Below, one piece after another: positions 12,596 through 24,772 of a DNA stretch of 64,000 nucleotides. Position 1 is the first letter of the stretch; every line of letters starts with the position of its first letter. The translations under genes and the position numbers were made by a program. The DNA is taken from the NCBI RefSeq assembly GCF_016802725.1, contig NC_052665.1, positions 434,001 through 498,000 of the forward strand, written 5' to 3'. Source of the stretch: Solenopsis invicta. Lineage: Eukaryota; Arthropoda; Insecta; Hymenoptera; Formicidae. The notes under the pieces were generated by a model, which was not told the DNA's origin, did not search any database, and worked only from the letters and a program-made list of their open reading frames with translations.

Positions 12596-13945
12596 TTAAT
12601 CGCTATCCATTGCGACAGATTCTTTAACCAAACTTTCCTTTATGTCAGATTCGTCTACATAATTATATTTTGAATTCTTCTCTTCTACAGATTTTACACA
12701 CTGAAACGATAATAATAGCACACAATTGTAAAAATCAAGTTTATATACGCACGCACGCGCGCGCACACACAACGCACACGCGCGCATTGAATAATATTGA
12801 AAAAAATTAAAAATTGTACATATAAAGAATTAAAACTATCACTAAAAGAATCGACGTATGAAATCTATACAATAGTGAAAATCTAGTGAGGCATACAATA
12901 ATAAAAAAATATGAAAATGTGTAGAAAAATAAGCTATTCCTTACTTCTTCGATACGTATTCTAGGTGCCATTATTTGTTCAGGATAATGCCAAGGTTTAT
13001 AATTTGGATTATTAAGTAACTTCCAACTTGGATAACCCACAGAGGCTTTGTGCAATCTTTTTACCATCTAGAAAGTACAGCTTCATAAGTAAATATTACA
13101 TTAATATTGTTATAATATTTTTCATAAAATGTATCTCACTTTAGGAGCAAATATTTGTGTAACTTTATTAACAAGCCATACAGGTAATTTGCCATGCGGG
13201 TCTGTGTGCGATACATAACCCAATTCGGACCCGTCTCCATTGCGCGAAGGCCTTACAATATAGCCTTAAATACAATAATAATACTTTTAAACATATAAAA
13301 GACTATGTAATGTATTATACATGTGCATAAAATGCATTTTGATCTAAGATTTTTACCTGTGAGGTAAGATGTTGCTCGTACAAAGTGTTTCCTAGGTGGA
13401 TAATCTTTGTGATAAACGGAATGATTCAATATTAACTGCTCTACACCAGTATCTAACCAAGATCGTTGTAGGACAAAGTCTCTATTTTTTAATGGAGATG
13501 GACATGTCACTAAAATTTGAACAATGATAATAAAGTGAGACCAATATAAAAATTCAAACAAACATAATACTAACTGGAATAATATCCAATATCATTGTTT
13601 GGATTAAAAAATCCTATATCTTTCGATTCAATCATATGAGTATCCCAAACTTTTCTATATTCAGGATCATGTAAAACGTCGTACAATGTTTCAGGCGAAA
13701 CATCGGAAAAGCGCGTTCTAATCTGTAACATAAAACTGTTCAGTCACATTGAAAGAATAAAAAAATTCATTTGTCGTAAAAGAACTTACTTTCACCATTC
13801 TAAAACTAATTCCTGGGACGGATTTTGTCCAAACAGATAGATCAGGTTTATTGTAATCTAATTTCCAGTCATTATTATTATCGTAAAGCTGCTTCAATTT
13901 CTCAAAGTCTTTATCTTCTGCAATTTTGACAACGCCAATATCCAT
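12596..13945 (-). CDS. STARD10-like START-domain lipid-transfer protein
   Basis: Six exons (13790-13945, 13575-13722, 13357-13509, 13140-13264, 12945-13067, 12596-12700) give 269 residues, close to vertebrate STARD10. The START domain fills almost the whole protein. Characteristic stretches are DWKLDYNKPDLSVWTK near residue 25, the KVWDTHM segment near 75, CPSPLKNRDFVLQRSW near 105, the GYIVRPS segment near 153 and PVWLVNKVTQIFAPK near 180. The C-terminus is short, acidic and Lys/Ser-rich (KESVAMDSD). START proteins bind a single lipid in a helix-grip cavity, and the STARD10/PCTP branch carries phosphatidylcholine or phosphatidylethanolamine between membranes. The start is the first Met in a frame continuous with the domain. 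The gene is divergent from SDHAF2, about 1.5 kb apart. Confidence 0.88.
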
Positions 13946-15410
13946 TGTAGTAGAGTAGTCTATGTACAAGTACAATGATATAAATCTTGTGTATACATAT
14001 GTATGTGTGTGTTTATAAAAAAATTACCTCTCCCTCCCTTTCAAAGTTATTACGTAATGTGTTGTCTCTTTCTATTTCTCTCTCTTTCTCTCTCACTTGG
14101 TATTCGTTTAGCAAGCTTATCGACGGGAGAATAGTGCTATCAATTCTTTTATTCATTCAATTTGTATTTTCGTAAATTTCTGCACAAGCTCAGATATTAT
14201 TTAAAGATTAGAAGAATACTCAAGCATATCGATTCTCTTTATGATCCATCTACACAAGAAAAGATTATTAGTAAATTACATAGATAAAGATACAAAGAAA
14301 GAAAAGGAAAGGAAGAAATGAGGGAAGAAAAGAGAAAAAAAGGGAGAAAAAAACAATGTACATACATGCATGCTTCCGCAGTCCACGATTTCCCCATTCG
14401 TGGCCTGGAACGAATCGATGATAATCAAGTCATATCACACGTCTGGTTAAAAAGATTCGTTATCACAAATGATAAAGACTCGGGATAATTGAATGTATTG
14501 AGATCGCTCTCGAGCATGTTCAGCCAACGACGAGCTACAGTGATGACTCGTTACCCCCAAGTAGCACAGATAGCACATATGAGCTAAACGTATCGCGGAC
14601 ATCGGGAACTTGTATACTTGGACTACTACGGTAACACATTTTTTGGACAATGCTCGTCTTTTTACGCTCGACGCTCAACTTGTAATACAAACGCGATCGT
14701 TTTACCGTCGTTTACTCCGGTAGAAGCAAAAACGGTACTGACAGCTGCATACTCGCTGTCGTGTGCCATCGGATCACGGCAAGGATTTCAGATTCGTTGT
14801 TATATATATTATCATCGTTGTGATTCTTTCAACTTTCAAGCCGTTTGGCACGTTTGACACGTCGACAATCGGCCGCCTTGGCCTATCATCGTGACAGCTG
14901 ATGCAGCCCGGTCGAACCCGGTCCCCGGTGCAGCAGCCAGATGTAACCAGGTGTAACCAAGTACAACCAGGTGCAAACAGGTTGTACAACCGCTAAAACA
15001 CGAAATCGCGCTCGCGCGCAAGGGAGTGATTCCGGAATTTACCGACATCTTGCCACAAAAGAGGGAGAATGGCTGCGTTCAGCAAAAAAAAGCAGCTTTG
15101 CAACTGGTGTAAAATTCTTGGATGCGATTGGTTCTTGCCCTTGGTTCCTACTGGATCTAAATTGATCTAAATGCACAAACCAATCATATTAAAGAATTTT
15201 ACAACAGTTGCAAAGCTGCTTTTTCTGCTGAACGCAGCCAATGAAAAAGAGCAAGTAGTTTGCGAACCAAACAACTTCCGAAATCACGTTGTATGTTATC
15301 AAACTTGACCAAACTCAACCAAACTGTACCAAACTAGTATCAAACTGTTCCGACTACATTGGTTAATTAGGTTAGATTATTTTATTTGCACAACGAAACA
15401 AGTGCTTTCG
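13946..15410. other. Divergent intergenic region, STARD10-like / SDHAF2
   Basis: Holds CT-rich low-complexity sequence (about 14030-14100), a purine-rich run (about 14280-14350), short degenerate repeats of an AACCAGGTGT-like unit (about 14940-14990) and of ACCAAACT (about 15305-15345), and a hairpin MITE (15071-15239). No gene was recognised. Promoters for the two flanking genes presumably lie here but no specific motif can be supported. Confidence 0.5.
15071..15239. mobile_element. Hairpin MITE, 169 bp
   Basis: Nearly perfect long terminal inverted repeats: the left arm begins GGCTGCGTTCAGC and runs through AGCTTTGCAACTG to AAAATTCTT; the right arm mirrors this and ends GCTGAACGCAGCC. The arms are about 50 bp and the whole element can fold into one hairpin. 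AAT occurs on both flanks, a possible 3-bp target duplication. Non-coding. Confidence 0.85.
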
Positions 15411-16247
15411 ATGATGAATATTATTTGCAATCGTGTCACATCCCGCGTAAGTTTAAAAATAAGAATAGTGAATAAGCGAACGTATAAAATTTTCAACTCT
15501 TATATGTATAAAAACACGCAACTAATATTCTTTAGATCAGACCGCTTGTGTTTACAAGAGATTTATTAGTGAGTAGATGCAGACAGAAAGATGATTTTCA
15601 AGATATGATACATCCAGAGGGTCGAGAACCTGGCATTCCACGTTATGTAGAACGCGAAGGAGAAGACGCAAGTCTCAAAAGAGCACGGTATTCAAAATTT
15701 CATCAGAATAAATGAATAGTCAACCGACAGTTCAAAGTAACATGCTTCTTTCGGAATCTCATGTCGTATGTCATATCACGCGACACGCACATACCATACA
15801 TTTACAATTTGTGAATATAACATAATGTAACTATAATATAATTTAGTGTTATTGTTAGTATTTAACTATAGTCATACTTTATCGTCAATAATATCAGAAT
15901 CATTGTTTATAATCTGCAAATGCAAATTCTCGTTACATTTTTGCAATAGGATTTATTTTATTTATTGTTATTTTAGATTGACATATCAGTCTCGTAAACG
16001 TGGAATGTTAGAAAATGGTCTGCTTCTCAGCACCTTCGCAAACAAATATTTAAATACGTTTGATGACAAACAATTAAGATTATATGATCGACTTATAAAT
16101 TTGCCATCCAACGATTGGGATATATTCTATTGGGCAACTGGCGTTAAACCAACTCCACGTGAATTTGATAACGAAGTGATGGACTTGCTGAAAAAGCATA
16201 TTCAGAATGAAGATCGACAAGCTAGAATAACACAACCAGATTTATAA
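15411..16247 (+). CDS. Sdhaf2: Succinate dehydrogenase assembly factor 2 (SDHAF2/Sdh5)
   Basis: Three exons (15411-15446, 15536-15687, 15977-16247) give 152 residues. The short first exon (MMNIICNRVTSR) looks like part of a mitochondrial targeting peptide. The mature part carries the family signature YQSRKRGMLEN, then LYDRLINLPSNDWDIFYW and the ending RQARITQPDL. SDHAF2 binds the flavoprotein subunit SdhA in the mitochondrial matrix and promotes covalent FAD attachment, needed for complex II. Length agrees with the family. Two Met codons start the frame (15411, 15414); either could be used. A polyadenylation signal AATAAA lies at about 16355. The gene converges on Blm. Confidence 0.93.
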
Positions 16248-16999
16248 ATAATATATTATGTAGAACAGAGTACCTAAGAGAACTTAACGTATAGTGATAT
16301 TATAGTCTGGATTCTAATGTAAACTTATTTAAATTATGTATATTAAATTATGTTACAATAAAAGACAGTAAGGAATTTAAAGCGTTATTACTTGAATTTA
16401 AAATTATACTTTTCTTGTGTATCCATTTTCATTGATTAGTTAATGATCAAGACATATTTAATTTCTAGTCTAAATAAATATTTAATCTTCCGTAAACCAG
16501 GTGGGAAAATCAACATGACAAGCTGTGTGGGGTATTTCATATCCCAGGCTACATTTCACCTCAATAATACTTCACCACTATTTTAATGAAAGAGTAATTC
16601 TACTGTCACAATTAATTCTTTCTTGTTCTTTGAGTCATAAAAATAAAATAATAAAAAAGGAATAAACTCTTTAATCTTTTAAAACAAGAAAACAAAAAGT
16701 AAAAAGTTGTAAGAATATTTAAATATTGCTGGAATACATTGTATCTCACTTTACCAAAGATTAACAAGATCTCATTTACATACAAAAAAGTTTTTATTAC
16801 AAGTTTTATTTTACATACATGTCTGGTGTCCACTTAAATATCAAATATAATTTTGCAACGTTTATCAAATTGTTTTATTCAATAAAATGAACGCCATATA
16901 ACAACTTTTGATACCAAGTATCCCAAAATATGTACAGAGATTATATTTATGCACCATTACAAATGCTATAAATAATTTATAATAAACAGGAAGACTGAA
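16248..16999. other. Convergent 3' region between SDHAF2 and Blm
   Basis: AT-rich sequence with 3' UTRs and polyadenylation signals for both genes: AATAAA near 16355 on the plus strand and TTTATT near 16873 (AATAAA on the minus strand). No gene was recognised. Confidence 0.6.
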
Positions 17000-19900
17000 T
17001 CAAGCAATGTTCATGTATCTGTTGGGGTTTGTAAGATATTGTTTTGTTTGACTGAAACTTGCAAGTCCTACTTCTTTTTTCACAGTTGCTGTTGAACCTT
17101 TTGTACTTCTTGACGAGCCTTTTGATGTACCTTGACGACCTTTTCCTTTCCATGCACTATAAACAAGTAAATAAGCTATTACGATTATACAAAAAATACA
17201 TAGTCAAGTGCATGCAAGTGTGTGTTTTATCATGTTATGTACATGTAACAAGAAAGATGACATACGCACATATGCACCCTTCCCTTACCTCGAGCCACCC
17301 CTTTTATATTTTTTATTACTCGTACTGTTAGATCTACTGCCAATCTTTCGTTTCCTGCCACGACTGGCAGTATTATTACTACTGTAAGAGCAGCTGGAAT
17401 TATTGTCATCCCAGGTGTTGTCATTATCATCACTATCCTGTGCTTCATCATTTTCATTTAACAATCCTAAACATAAGAGAATAATCAATAATGTTGAGTA
17501 CTACTTTATACTTAATACTATGCATATCATACCAGTTTTTTCTGCCGCATATTTTTGTGTAATGTTTAAAAGAGGTTTGCCATATTTGACAAAGTTAGCC
17601 TTAGTAACGTGTGGTATTTGTAACATGGCTTCTTCGGTTTCTGGTAAACGCTGGCTCATAACTCTAACAGCTACCATATTCATAATGGAAGAAGCGGAAA
17701 CATCCAATGCACCAGCGATTCCTCTTATTATCGTCATCAGCTCGGTATAGCAACGATCTTGCAATTCCTTTATAATACCATCGACTTTCTTTGTAACTGT
17801 TGAAACTGTAGCCACACCACTTGTAGATTTATTAGATTGTCTCGTTGGAATTTGTACCTATTCAGAATAGAATAAAAGCGCAACACGTGATGAAAGGCAA
17901 CAGATAAAAGAAAATTTTCTATATAGTGATATGATACGAATATTTAAAATGAAATGTAAACTTATTCAATTATACATTTTGCATTCTAGATATTCTGTTA
18001 AAAACATAAATTTACCTTTACATCTTTTTTTGTCATGAGTTCGCTCGCTTTTGGTCCAATTGTCACATATGCGCAAGCAATTTCATTATTAATATACATA
18101 TATTCTCGTAAATATTCTTGCAGTATCATGTGGTGCAAAAGGCGTTCTATGTCACTTTTGTTCCACGATTTGCCACGACCATATAAAGGATGTTTTGTTA
18201 AACCTATAAAAAAAATTTATTTGTATAATTTTTTATACAAAATATAACTAAATAAATTATAAAAAATTCAATTTTTCTTTCTCATTATCATTATTATATA
18301 CATAATAAAGGTATGTAAACCTGATTCTCTAATTTTTTTCAGATCGCTGCCCTTAAAAATATCTGTTAAGAATACTACTGTAAGTTTCTTTCTATTACTA
18401 ATATCTCGTACAGCTTCCATAATCTTTTTTGCATCTTCAGTAACGTCCAACATTGTAATCTCGTCCTAAAATTATTAATTAATAATAATTTCATTTAAAC
18501 AACTACATTTCTGCTGCGATAATTATTCCATTCAATTATATGTAACATACCTTACATCTGCAATTATCACACGCAGTTATCTTATTCATGATACATTGTT
18601 GCCTATCAAATATCTCTCCAAAATAATTAAGCTGTAGCGATCTACGACAATCTGTACTATTTTCACAAAATGCTACCATTTTAAACAAATTGTCCATGTG
18701 TGTATTTATGACTTGTGGGCTTGGGTTATCCAATTCAAGCATTTTTCTGATTCGATGCATATCTGAGTAATTATAAAATAGAATGCAGTCTGCTGTTTCA
18801 CCATCGCGACCAGCACGACCACTTTCTTGATAGTAGCCTTCAATGGACTTTGGCAAGGCTGCATGTATAACAAAGCGCACATTTGGTTTATCAATCCCCA
18901 TTCCAAAGGCTATAGTCGCGCATATAACACGTATCTAAAACGTATATATGCAGGCGTGTTAAAATATCATCATTAAATATAATTACAGTAAAAAGATAAA
19001 AACACGGCACGCGTATATGCACGTGTCTATACGCACATACACAAAATATATAAAATTGTACATCACGAAATATAATTGTAACGTACATAAAACATTAAAG
19101 TGCGTGTAGACATGTATAAGTACGTTTTCATCTTTTATAATCGTATTTTATTCGCAGAGTATAATAACATACTTCATCGGAAATCCATTTTCCTTGACAA
19201 TTGCTTCTTTGAACATCTGAAAGTCCTGCATGATAACTTAATGCTTTAATACCATTTTTTTTCATTTGTGCAGCGTAATCATCGCAATCCTTACGCGACA
19301 AGCAATATACGATGCCGCAAGCATTTTTAAATTTTGTCATTATCATAGCGACAATTTCATCGGAACAATTTTTTCCCTTCTTCGCTATTATACTATATCT
19401 CAAATTAGGTCTGTTGAAACTGGACATGAACCTAAAAAATGTAATCGGTGATCTTTTTACTCTTTTTAGTATAAAATATACGCGCTAATAATTATAATGT
19501 ATATGTGTATGTGCGCGGGCATGTGCATAGAAAACATACCATTTTGGATTAGTCATACCCAATTGATGCAAAATATCCGTCCTAACACGTGGCGTAGCCG
19601 TTGCAGTCAGGGCCATTGTTGGCACTTTAGGGTAATTGTCCCTGAGACATCTTAATCTTTTATAATCTGGTCTAAAATCGTGACCCCATTGACTAACACA
19701 GTGTACCTCGTCAATAACAAATCTTGCCAATAATTCTCTCTCGTACAGATTAGTCAGAGTACTACATAATTTTGGTGAGGCGGAGATTTTCTCTGGTGTT
19801 ACATATAATATTTTGAGAGCAGGTTCTTTTTTAGAGAGTTCCCTATATATTGCCTCTGCTTGATTCTCTGTGATAGAACCAGATAAATGTGCCGCAGGAA

Positions 19901-22843
19901 TCTGCAAATTTAAAATCAAGAATGAAGTGAAACGATAATAATAGTACATACTCCTGCAATGTGTACGCTTATTATATCATGTTTTTATAATACATTATTT
20001 CTCTCATTATATATCTAGTATGTAACAATACTTTATCTTACGTCAAGTGAGATAAGTTTTTGAACTTGGTCTGAAATAAGACTTTTTAATGGTGAAACGA
20101 CAACTGTTAATCCTATACTTAAGAGGGCAGGCAATTGATAACAAAGGGACTTTCCACCTCCAGTTGGCATTAAAATGAAACAATCAAATCCCAAAAGTGT
20201 TGCATTAATAGCTTGCAACTGATTTGGCCTGAAAGTATATAATCCAAATCTCTGTCGAAATATCTAAAATAAAGAAACATGGTTAATATGTGTAACATAT
20301 ATTATTACTATTGATCATTGAACGTGTATGTGAATTACTTATTACATACTCTAACAAAGATGAAAATTACTTATCAAATACTTATATACCTGTAACATTT
20401 CTCGCGAATGTGGATATGTTGTACCATCAAATTCTCCACTAACACCATCATTTTTATAATTACCAGTAAATTTGCCATATACCACACTATTTTTTTCACA
20501 TTTTGAGTTTGATTTGTCATCAGCATGCTCCTTGCTCTGTGCCATATCATTCTGTGGCCAATCTATAAATGAGATTATGAGCAATATTATTTATTGTATT
20601 ATCAACACGCGCGCGCGCGTATTGGTAATACAATATATATGTATGTATATATGTATATGTGCATGTATGTATATGTATGTATAAATAAAACTCGTAACCT
20701 GTAAAATCGTCATCGTTTATATCTATATTACAATTTTCTCCCAAAGCTGGAAATTGTTCTAATTGTTGTGTTAAGGTTTCAACTTTTGTAGCAAATCCTT
20801 GATTGATTCCTATAAAATATTTTTTTACTAAGAATTCCAAACAGAAAGCATTGGCAATTTCTTTATTATCATACCTTGAGATTTATTTGCAATAATCTTA
20901 TGTGGACTATCTGGACTATCTAAGATGACATTTCTTCTTAAACTAAACATATCTTTTTTATTACTTGGTGACGTTTTAATACTGTCATTAGATGTATCAT
21001 GCACGGGAACACAATCAGAATCCATGGAAGAATTCATTGTTTTAGACATTTGTTGGTCCTTTTCCCACATTTCTGCTATTGTTTTCGAAACTTGAGCATC
21101 TAATATTGTTTTGACTGGTCTTTTCAATTGGAAAGTACTCTTCTTATTTGGAACTGTGGTTTCATTCTTAACTGCTGACACAGGTTCCATGTTATTATCA
21201 TGTTTCTTTACATTTGTTGCATACGATTCCATTACATTTGCCAAATCTTGACGAAAGTCTGTTGTCGCTTTTAATATTGAAGAATCTGTGGCTATGAAAT
21301 TGTCATAGTCATAGCCACAGTCATTATCATTTAAGCTCTCGGACATGCATGAAATTGACGTTGCACCTGACTTTGACGTTGAAGATCCAAGTGTTTCTGA
21401 GGACTCGAATAAATCCTCCTTTTCATCTTCTTTTGATAACTTTGATAAGCTTGTTTGTATTAAACGTAATTTAGCTTTTACATGCCGATGCAGACCTTGC
21501 AACTTTTTAAAAGAGCATCGATCAAATTTTGGAAATTGTTCCAATATTGGTAATGGAATTAACTCAAGAGCAGTATAAAATTTGTCCAGAATTTCAATTT
21601 CAAGTTCCTTTAAATCTTGGCGTCTTTCAAGCAACTTATCTTTTGTAACAGGTACTGTAGACATTACTGATTTTTGTTGAATGAATTCAACCCATGAACC
21701 TAATTGTTTGTTTAAACCTAAATCTTTCAGATTCAATTTAATATCAGGGCCAACCCCTGCCCAGTGTTTTCTCGGTGATCTCTCGCCATTATACTTTGAG
21801 CTAGGGCTATCAACGTCAGACTCTGAAATTATAGCATTTTTCTTTTCATTAGCCATTATATTATCCTTTTTAGGAGTGCATAAATGTTTATTTTTTGTAT
21901 TGTTAGGCTTTATGTTATCGTCATCACTGGATTCTATTTTTATCTTTTGTTTATTTTCCTTTAATAATGTTGCACTACTAGAAGGAAAATATTCATTGTT
22001 GCATTTAGCATATTGATAAATTTGTGATGCTTGCTTTGTCTCATCTTCTATTACCCTTTTAATTGGACACTGATTTAAACGCAAACATTTTTTAACATTA
22101 CTTTTGTCTTCCTCACTGTCAGAAGACTCAGAAATAACACAAGTTTTTTTTCGTGATAACTTTGAAAATCCAAACTCTTTTTTAATTTCCTGTTTTTCCT
22201 CTGGTGGGTTTTCAACACGATACATTTCCATTGTACTACAAACTGTATTTATTCGTGTTTTAAGTGGACTTTTGCAAGAGTCTGAACTATCTGAATTATC
22301 CTGCAATTTAAAATACCAAAATCATACAAACTGTTTTCTAACAAATCACAAATGTTCAGTAAATCACATTGTATGAAGCATATTAAAGTATATGAATTAA
22401 AAATAACATTTCACCAGTTTTTTTTATTTTTTATCAAACAAAATTATATTCTTACAAGATTTATTATTGTGTCTATTGTTACCAAGTCTCCAGCTATTCT
22501 CCTTTGTTTAGCAAAACATAAATTATTGGTTAATTCATTATTTAAATCAGCTTCCTTATCTGTCAATGATTTTGATTTACTAAAAAATATAAGTACTCTT
22601 TAATGTTAAGAAATATTATAAACATAAAATAGATATTGTACCAGTAAAAAAAAATTCAAATATATTGAACTGTGTATGTATGTATATATCTTGGTGTGTA
22701 TCTTATTTCGGACATTTTTTTTAGCTAGAAATAAATTATTCCTACCTAGTTTGCAGAACATTGTTTTTATTAGTTGTCTTTGCCAAAAATCCTACTATTG
22801 TAGATTGATTGCTTTTTTGACCAACCGCTATCTTTTTCGACAT
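17000..22843 (-). CDS. Blm: RecQ helicase, Bloom syndrome protein homologue
   Basis: Fourteen exons (22746-22843, 22456-22579, 20875-22300, 20699-20809, 20390-20562, 20042-20263, 19540-19901, 19173-19431, 18551-18934, 18321-18465, 18016-18203, 17533-17857, 17289-17466, 17000-17156) join without a phase break into 1383 residues, the size of BLM. The first half is acidic, Ser-rich and largely disordered. The helicase core shows GGGKSLCYQLPA (Walker A), RFVIDEVHCVSQWGHDF (DEVH box), TALTATATPRVRTDI and YYQESGRAGRDGE (motif VI). The RecQ-C-terminal zinc region (CRRSLQLNYFGE...CDNCRCK), winged helix and an HRDC domain (IIKELQDRCYTELMTI...) follow, then a basic tail (SRGRKRKIGS). BLM dissolves double Holliday junctions with Topo III-alpha and Rmi1 in the nucleus; HRDC retention separates it from shorter RecQ proteins. 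Confidence 0.95.
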
Positions 22844-23020
22844 TATTAACACAAATATTGGATAATTAACAGTTTGGCAGTGTCTGTTGAAACGTCAATA
22901 TCTCTCAACATTTGTATAGACGTTTAAACTTGCCTCACATTAATTAAACTTTGCAAGCTAGAGCAGAACGTCCTCTGTAAAAATATTAAGGTAATGGGTA
23001 ATATAACACGTTCCAAAATT

Positions 23021-23097
23021 AACTGCCAGTACTGAAAATCTATAATATACATAACGTGAACTTGGATTTTCAATACTGACAGTGAATTTCGCGGCAC
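23021..23097. mobile_element. Short hairpin element, copy 1
   Basis: Left arm AACTGCCAGTACTGAAAATC is mirrored by GATTTTCAATACTGACAGT, then a shared tail GTGAATTTCGCGGCACGCA. The same unit recurs at 24001. At about 77 bp it is a very small non-autonomous element or the end of one. Confidence 0.7.
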
Positions 23098-23536
23098 GCA
23101 GCCCATCTCTCATTTAAAAGCTCAGTTGTTTACTCATGCTCAGACCTGTATGTATGTACATATTTAAAAAAAAATACTTGACAATTTGATGCACGAACAA
23201 AACGCACAATTCTTGAAAAATGATATTATGTGACGAATATGCTACACGCACAATACATTCTATATACTGCTGTATCGCTTAGTTTTGGTTTGGTATTTGT
23301 TGTATATTGTGGCGCGTACAAGCGCGTGCAAACTGCAATGGTGGAGGCAGGTGAAGGTTAGAAAAATCATAAAGCCTGATCCAGACTACACGCAACAAAC
23401 GACGTTCGATCAGCAGCCAATCAACAGAGCTTGCTGCTTGGGTAATTGTTAAGAATACTCTAACAACCTCCAATTTTTATGAAATTAGGCTTATTCGACG
23501 CATTTTCGCACGAAACGAACGAATCTGGGACCTGCT

Positions 23537-23683
23537 GGGACCCTATTCTTAAAAACGTGCGAATAACTTGTGTATACGAAAGTGCTAAACAGCCAATGGG
23601 AAAATACTATCGAGTAACTCCATTGGTTGTTTTGTCACTTTCGTATACGAAAATTCTCCATATGATTTCAAGAATAAGGCCCC
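23537..23683. mobile_element. Imperfect-palindrome MITE, ~147 bp
   Basis: The left end GGGACCCTATTCTTAA pairs with the right end TTCAAGAATAAGGCCCC. Inner pairs include TTTCGTATACGAAA-like segments and CCAATGG / CCATTGG. The arms have diverged, so the copy is older. Non-coding. Confidence 0.65.
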
Positions 23684-24000
23684 TGACCGACAGGAAAAAA
23701 ATGTCGCTCTGCCCCGCGCAGCCCAGCGCACTGGCCCCGAGATATCAAGCATTAAAGTCGACAACTATTGAGGTCCTCTTTGATACTGACAAAATGTAGC
23801 GACTTTGTGATAAACGGTATGTTAGATTTTGGATAAGTAGCAAACTTCATTGATTAATTGCTGCTCGACGTTTACCATTTGGTGCAATAATCCACTTTAT
23901 GCCGGCCGCAGATCAGGACCAGCCAGCGCGATGACGCGATTTTGTAAATATAAACATGTGTACAAATATGTATTTGTATCGACATGACTGCGCATATAAA

Positions 24001-24079
24001 AACTGCCGGTACTGAAAATCTATAGTTCACGTTACGTGTACTATAGATTTTCAGTACTGGCAGTGAATTACGGAACGCA
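24001..24079. mobile_element. Short hairpin element, copy 2
   Basis: A better-preserved copy of the 23021 unit: AACTGCCGGTACTGAAAATC and its mirror GATTTTCAGTACTGGCAGT enclose a short loop, then GTGAATTACGGAACGCA. The tail, outside the hairpin, is also shared with copy 1, so the mobile unit extends past the stem on that side. Confidence 0.75.
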
Positions 24080-24772
24080 ACCTAATTGTAGGGAACAGCT
24101 GCGGAGTGCGGAGTAGCAAGTATTATAATCTGAAATTAAATCGATTAATTCTAATTGTAAATAATTAGCCCACGATTACGTAGAATAACTTCACGATCGT
24201 TGTATAACATAGTATACGATTTAAAAATGCATTTACACTTTACATTCATGTATCGATATATACAAGAGTATATCAAATTTACATATGCAAATAAAAAGTA
24301 TTGTCTTTAAAGTAGAACGATATGCATATCGTTCGAATTTCGCAATTCTCTTCAATTGACCGCGCTACGCTGCCCTCGCCTATCAGTAAATTATCACTTA
24401 CAAGCATATATCTGATATATGTATATAGTGCATGTATATATACATGGACACATTACAAATCTCGTTAGTCTTGTTCTTTTAGTTACCGTGAGATATCAGT
24501 AAAGGTTGAAAGTTGTTTTTATATTAATTTTGTTCTTACATAAGTATATATGTAAATTTGTCAACTAATGGTTTATTGATCCATCACGAAATTACCAACA
24601 ATTCCAATAGGGTGTTACATCTAATTTGTTCTTTGTAAATAGAATTAATATACTTTCTCCGAGTCTAAGATATATTAAAAATATACTTTATTTATACTTT
24701 ATTTAATCTGTATTATTAAATTTAAATAAGACTAAGAATAAAACAAATTATTTCATAAAATAGAATTAAGCT

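Larger units (their letters stand above)
22844..24772. other. Divergent intergenic region, Blm / ethanolamine kinase
   Basis: No gene was recognised. It contains two copies of a short hairpin element (23021-23097 and 24001-24079) and another MITE (23537-23683). AT-rich sequence near the 24773 start is probably the leader of the kinase gene. Confidence 0.6.

Noticed and set aside
14618..14857. 79-codon plus-strand frame upstream of SDHAF2
   Set aside because: No homology recognised; it sits in the divergent promoter region and does not splice in phase to SDHAF2.
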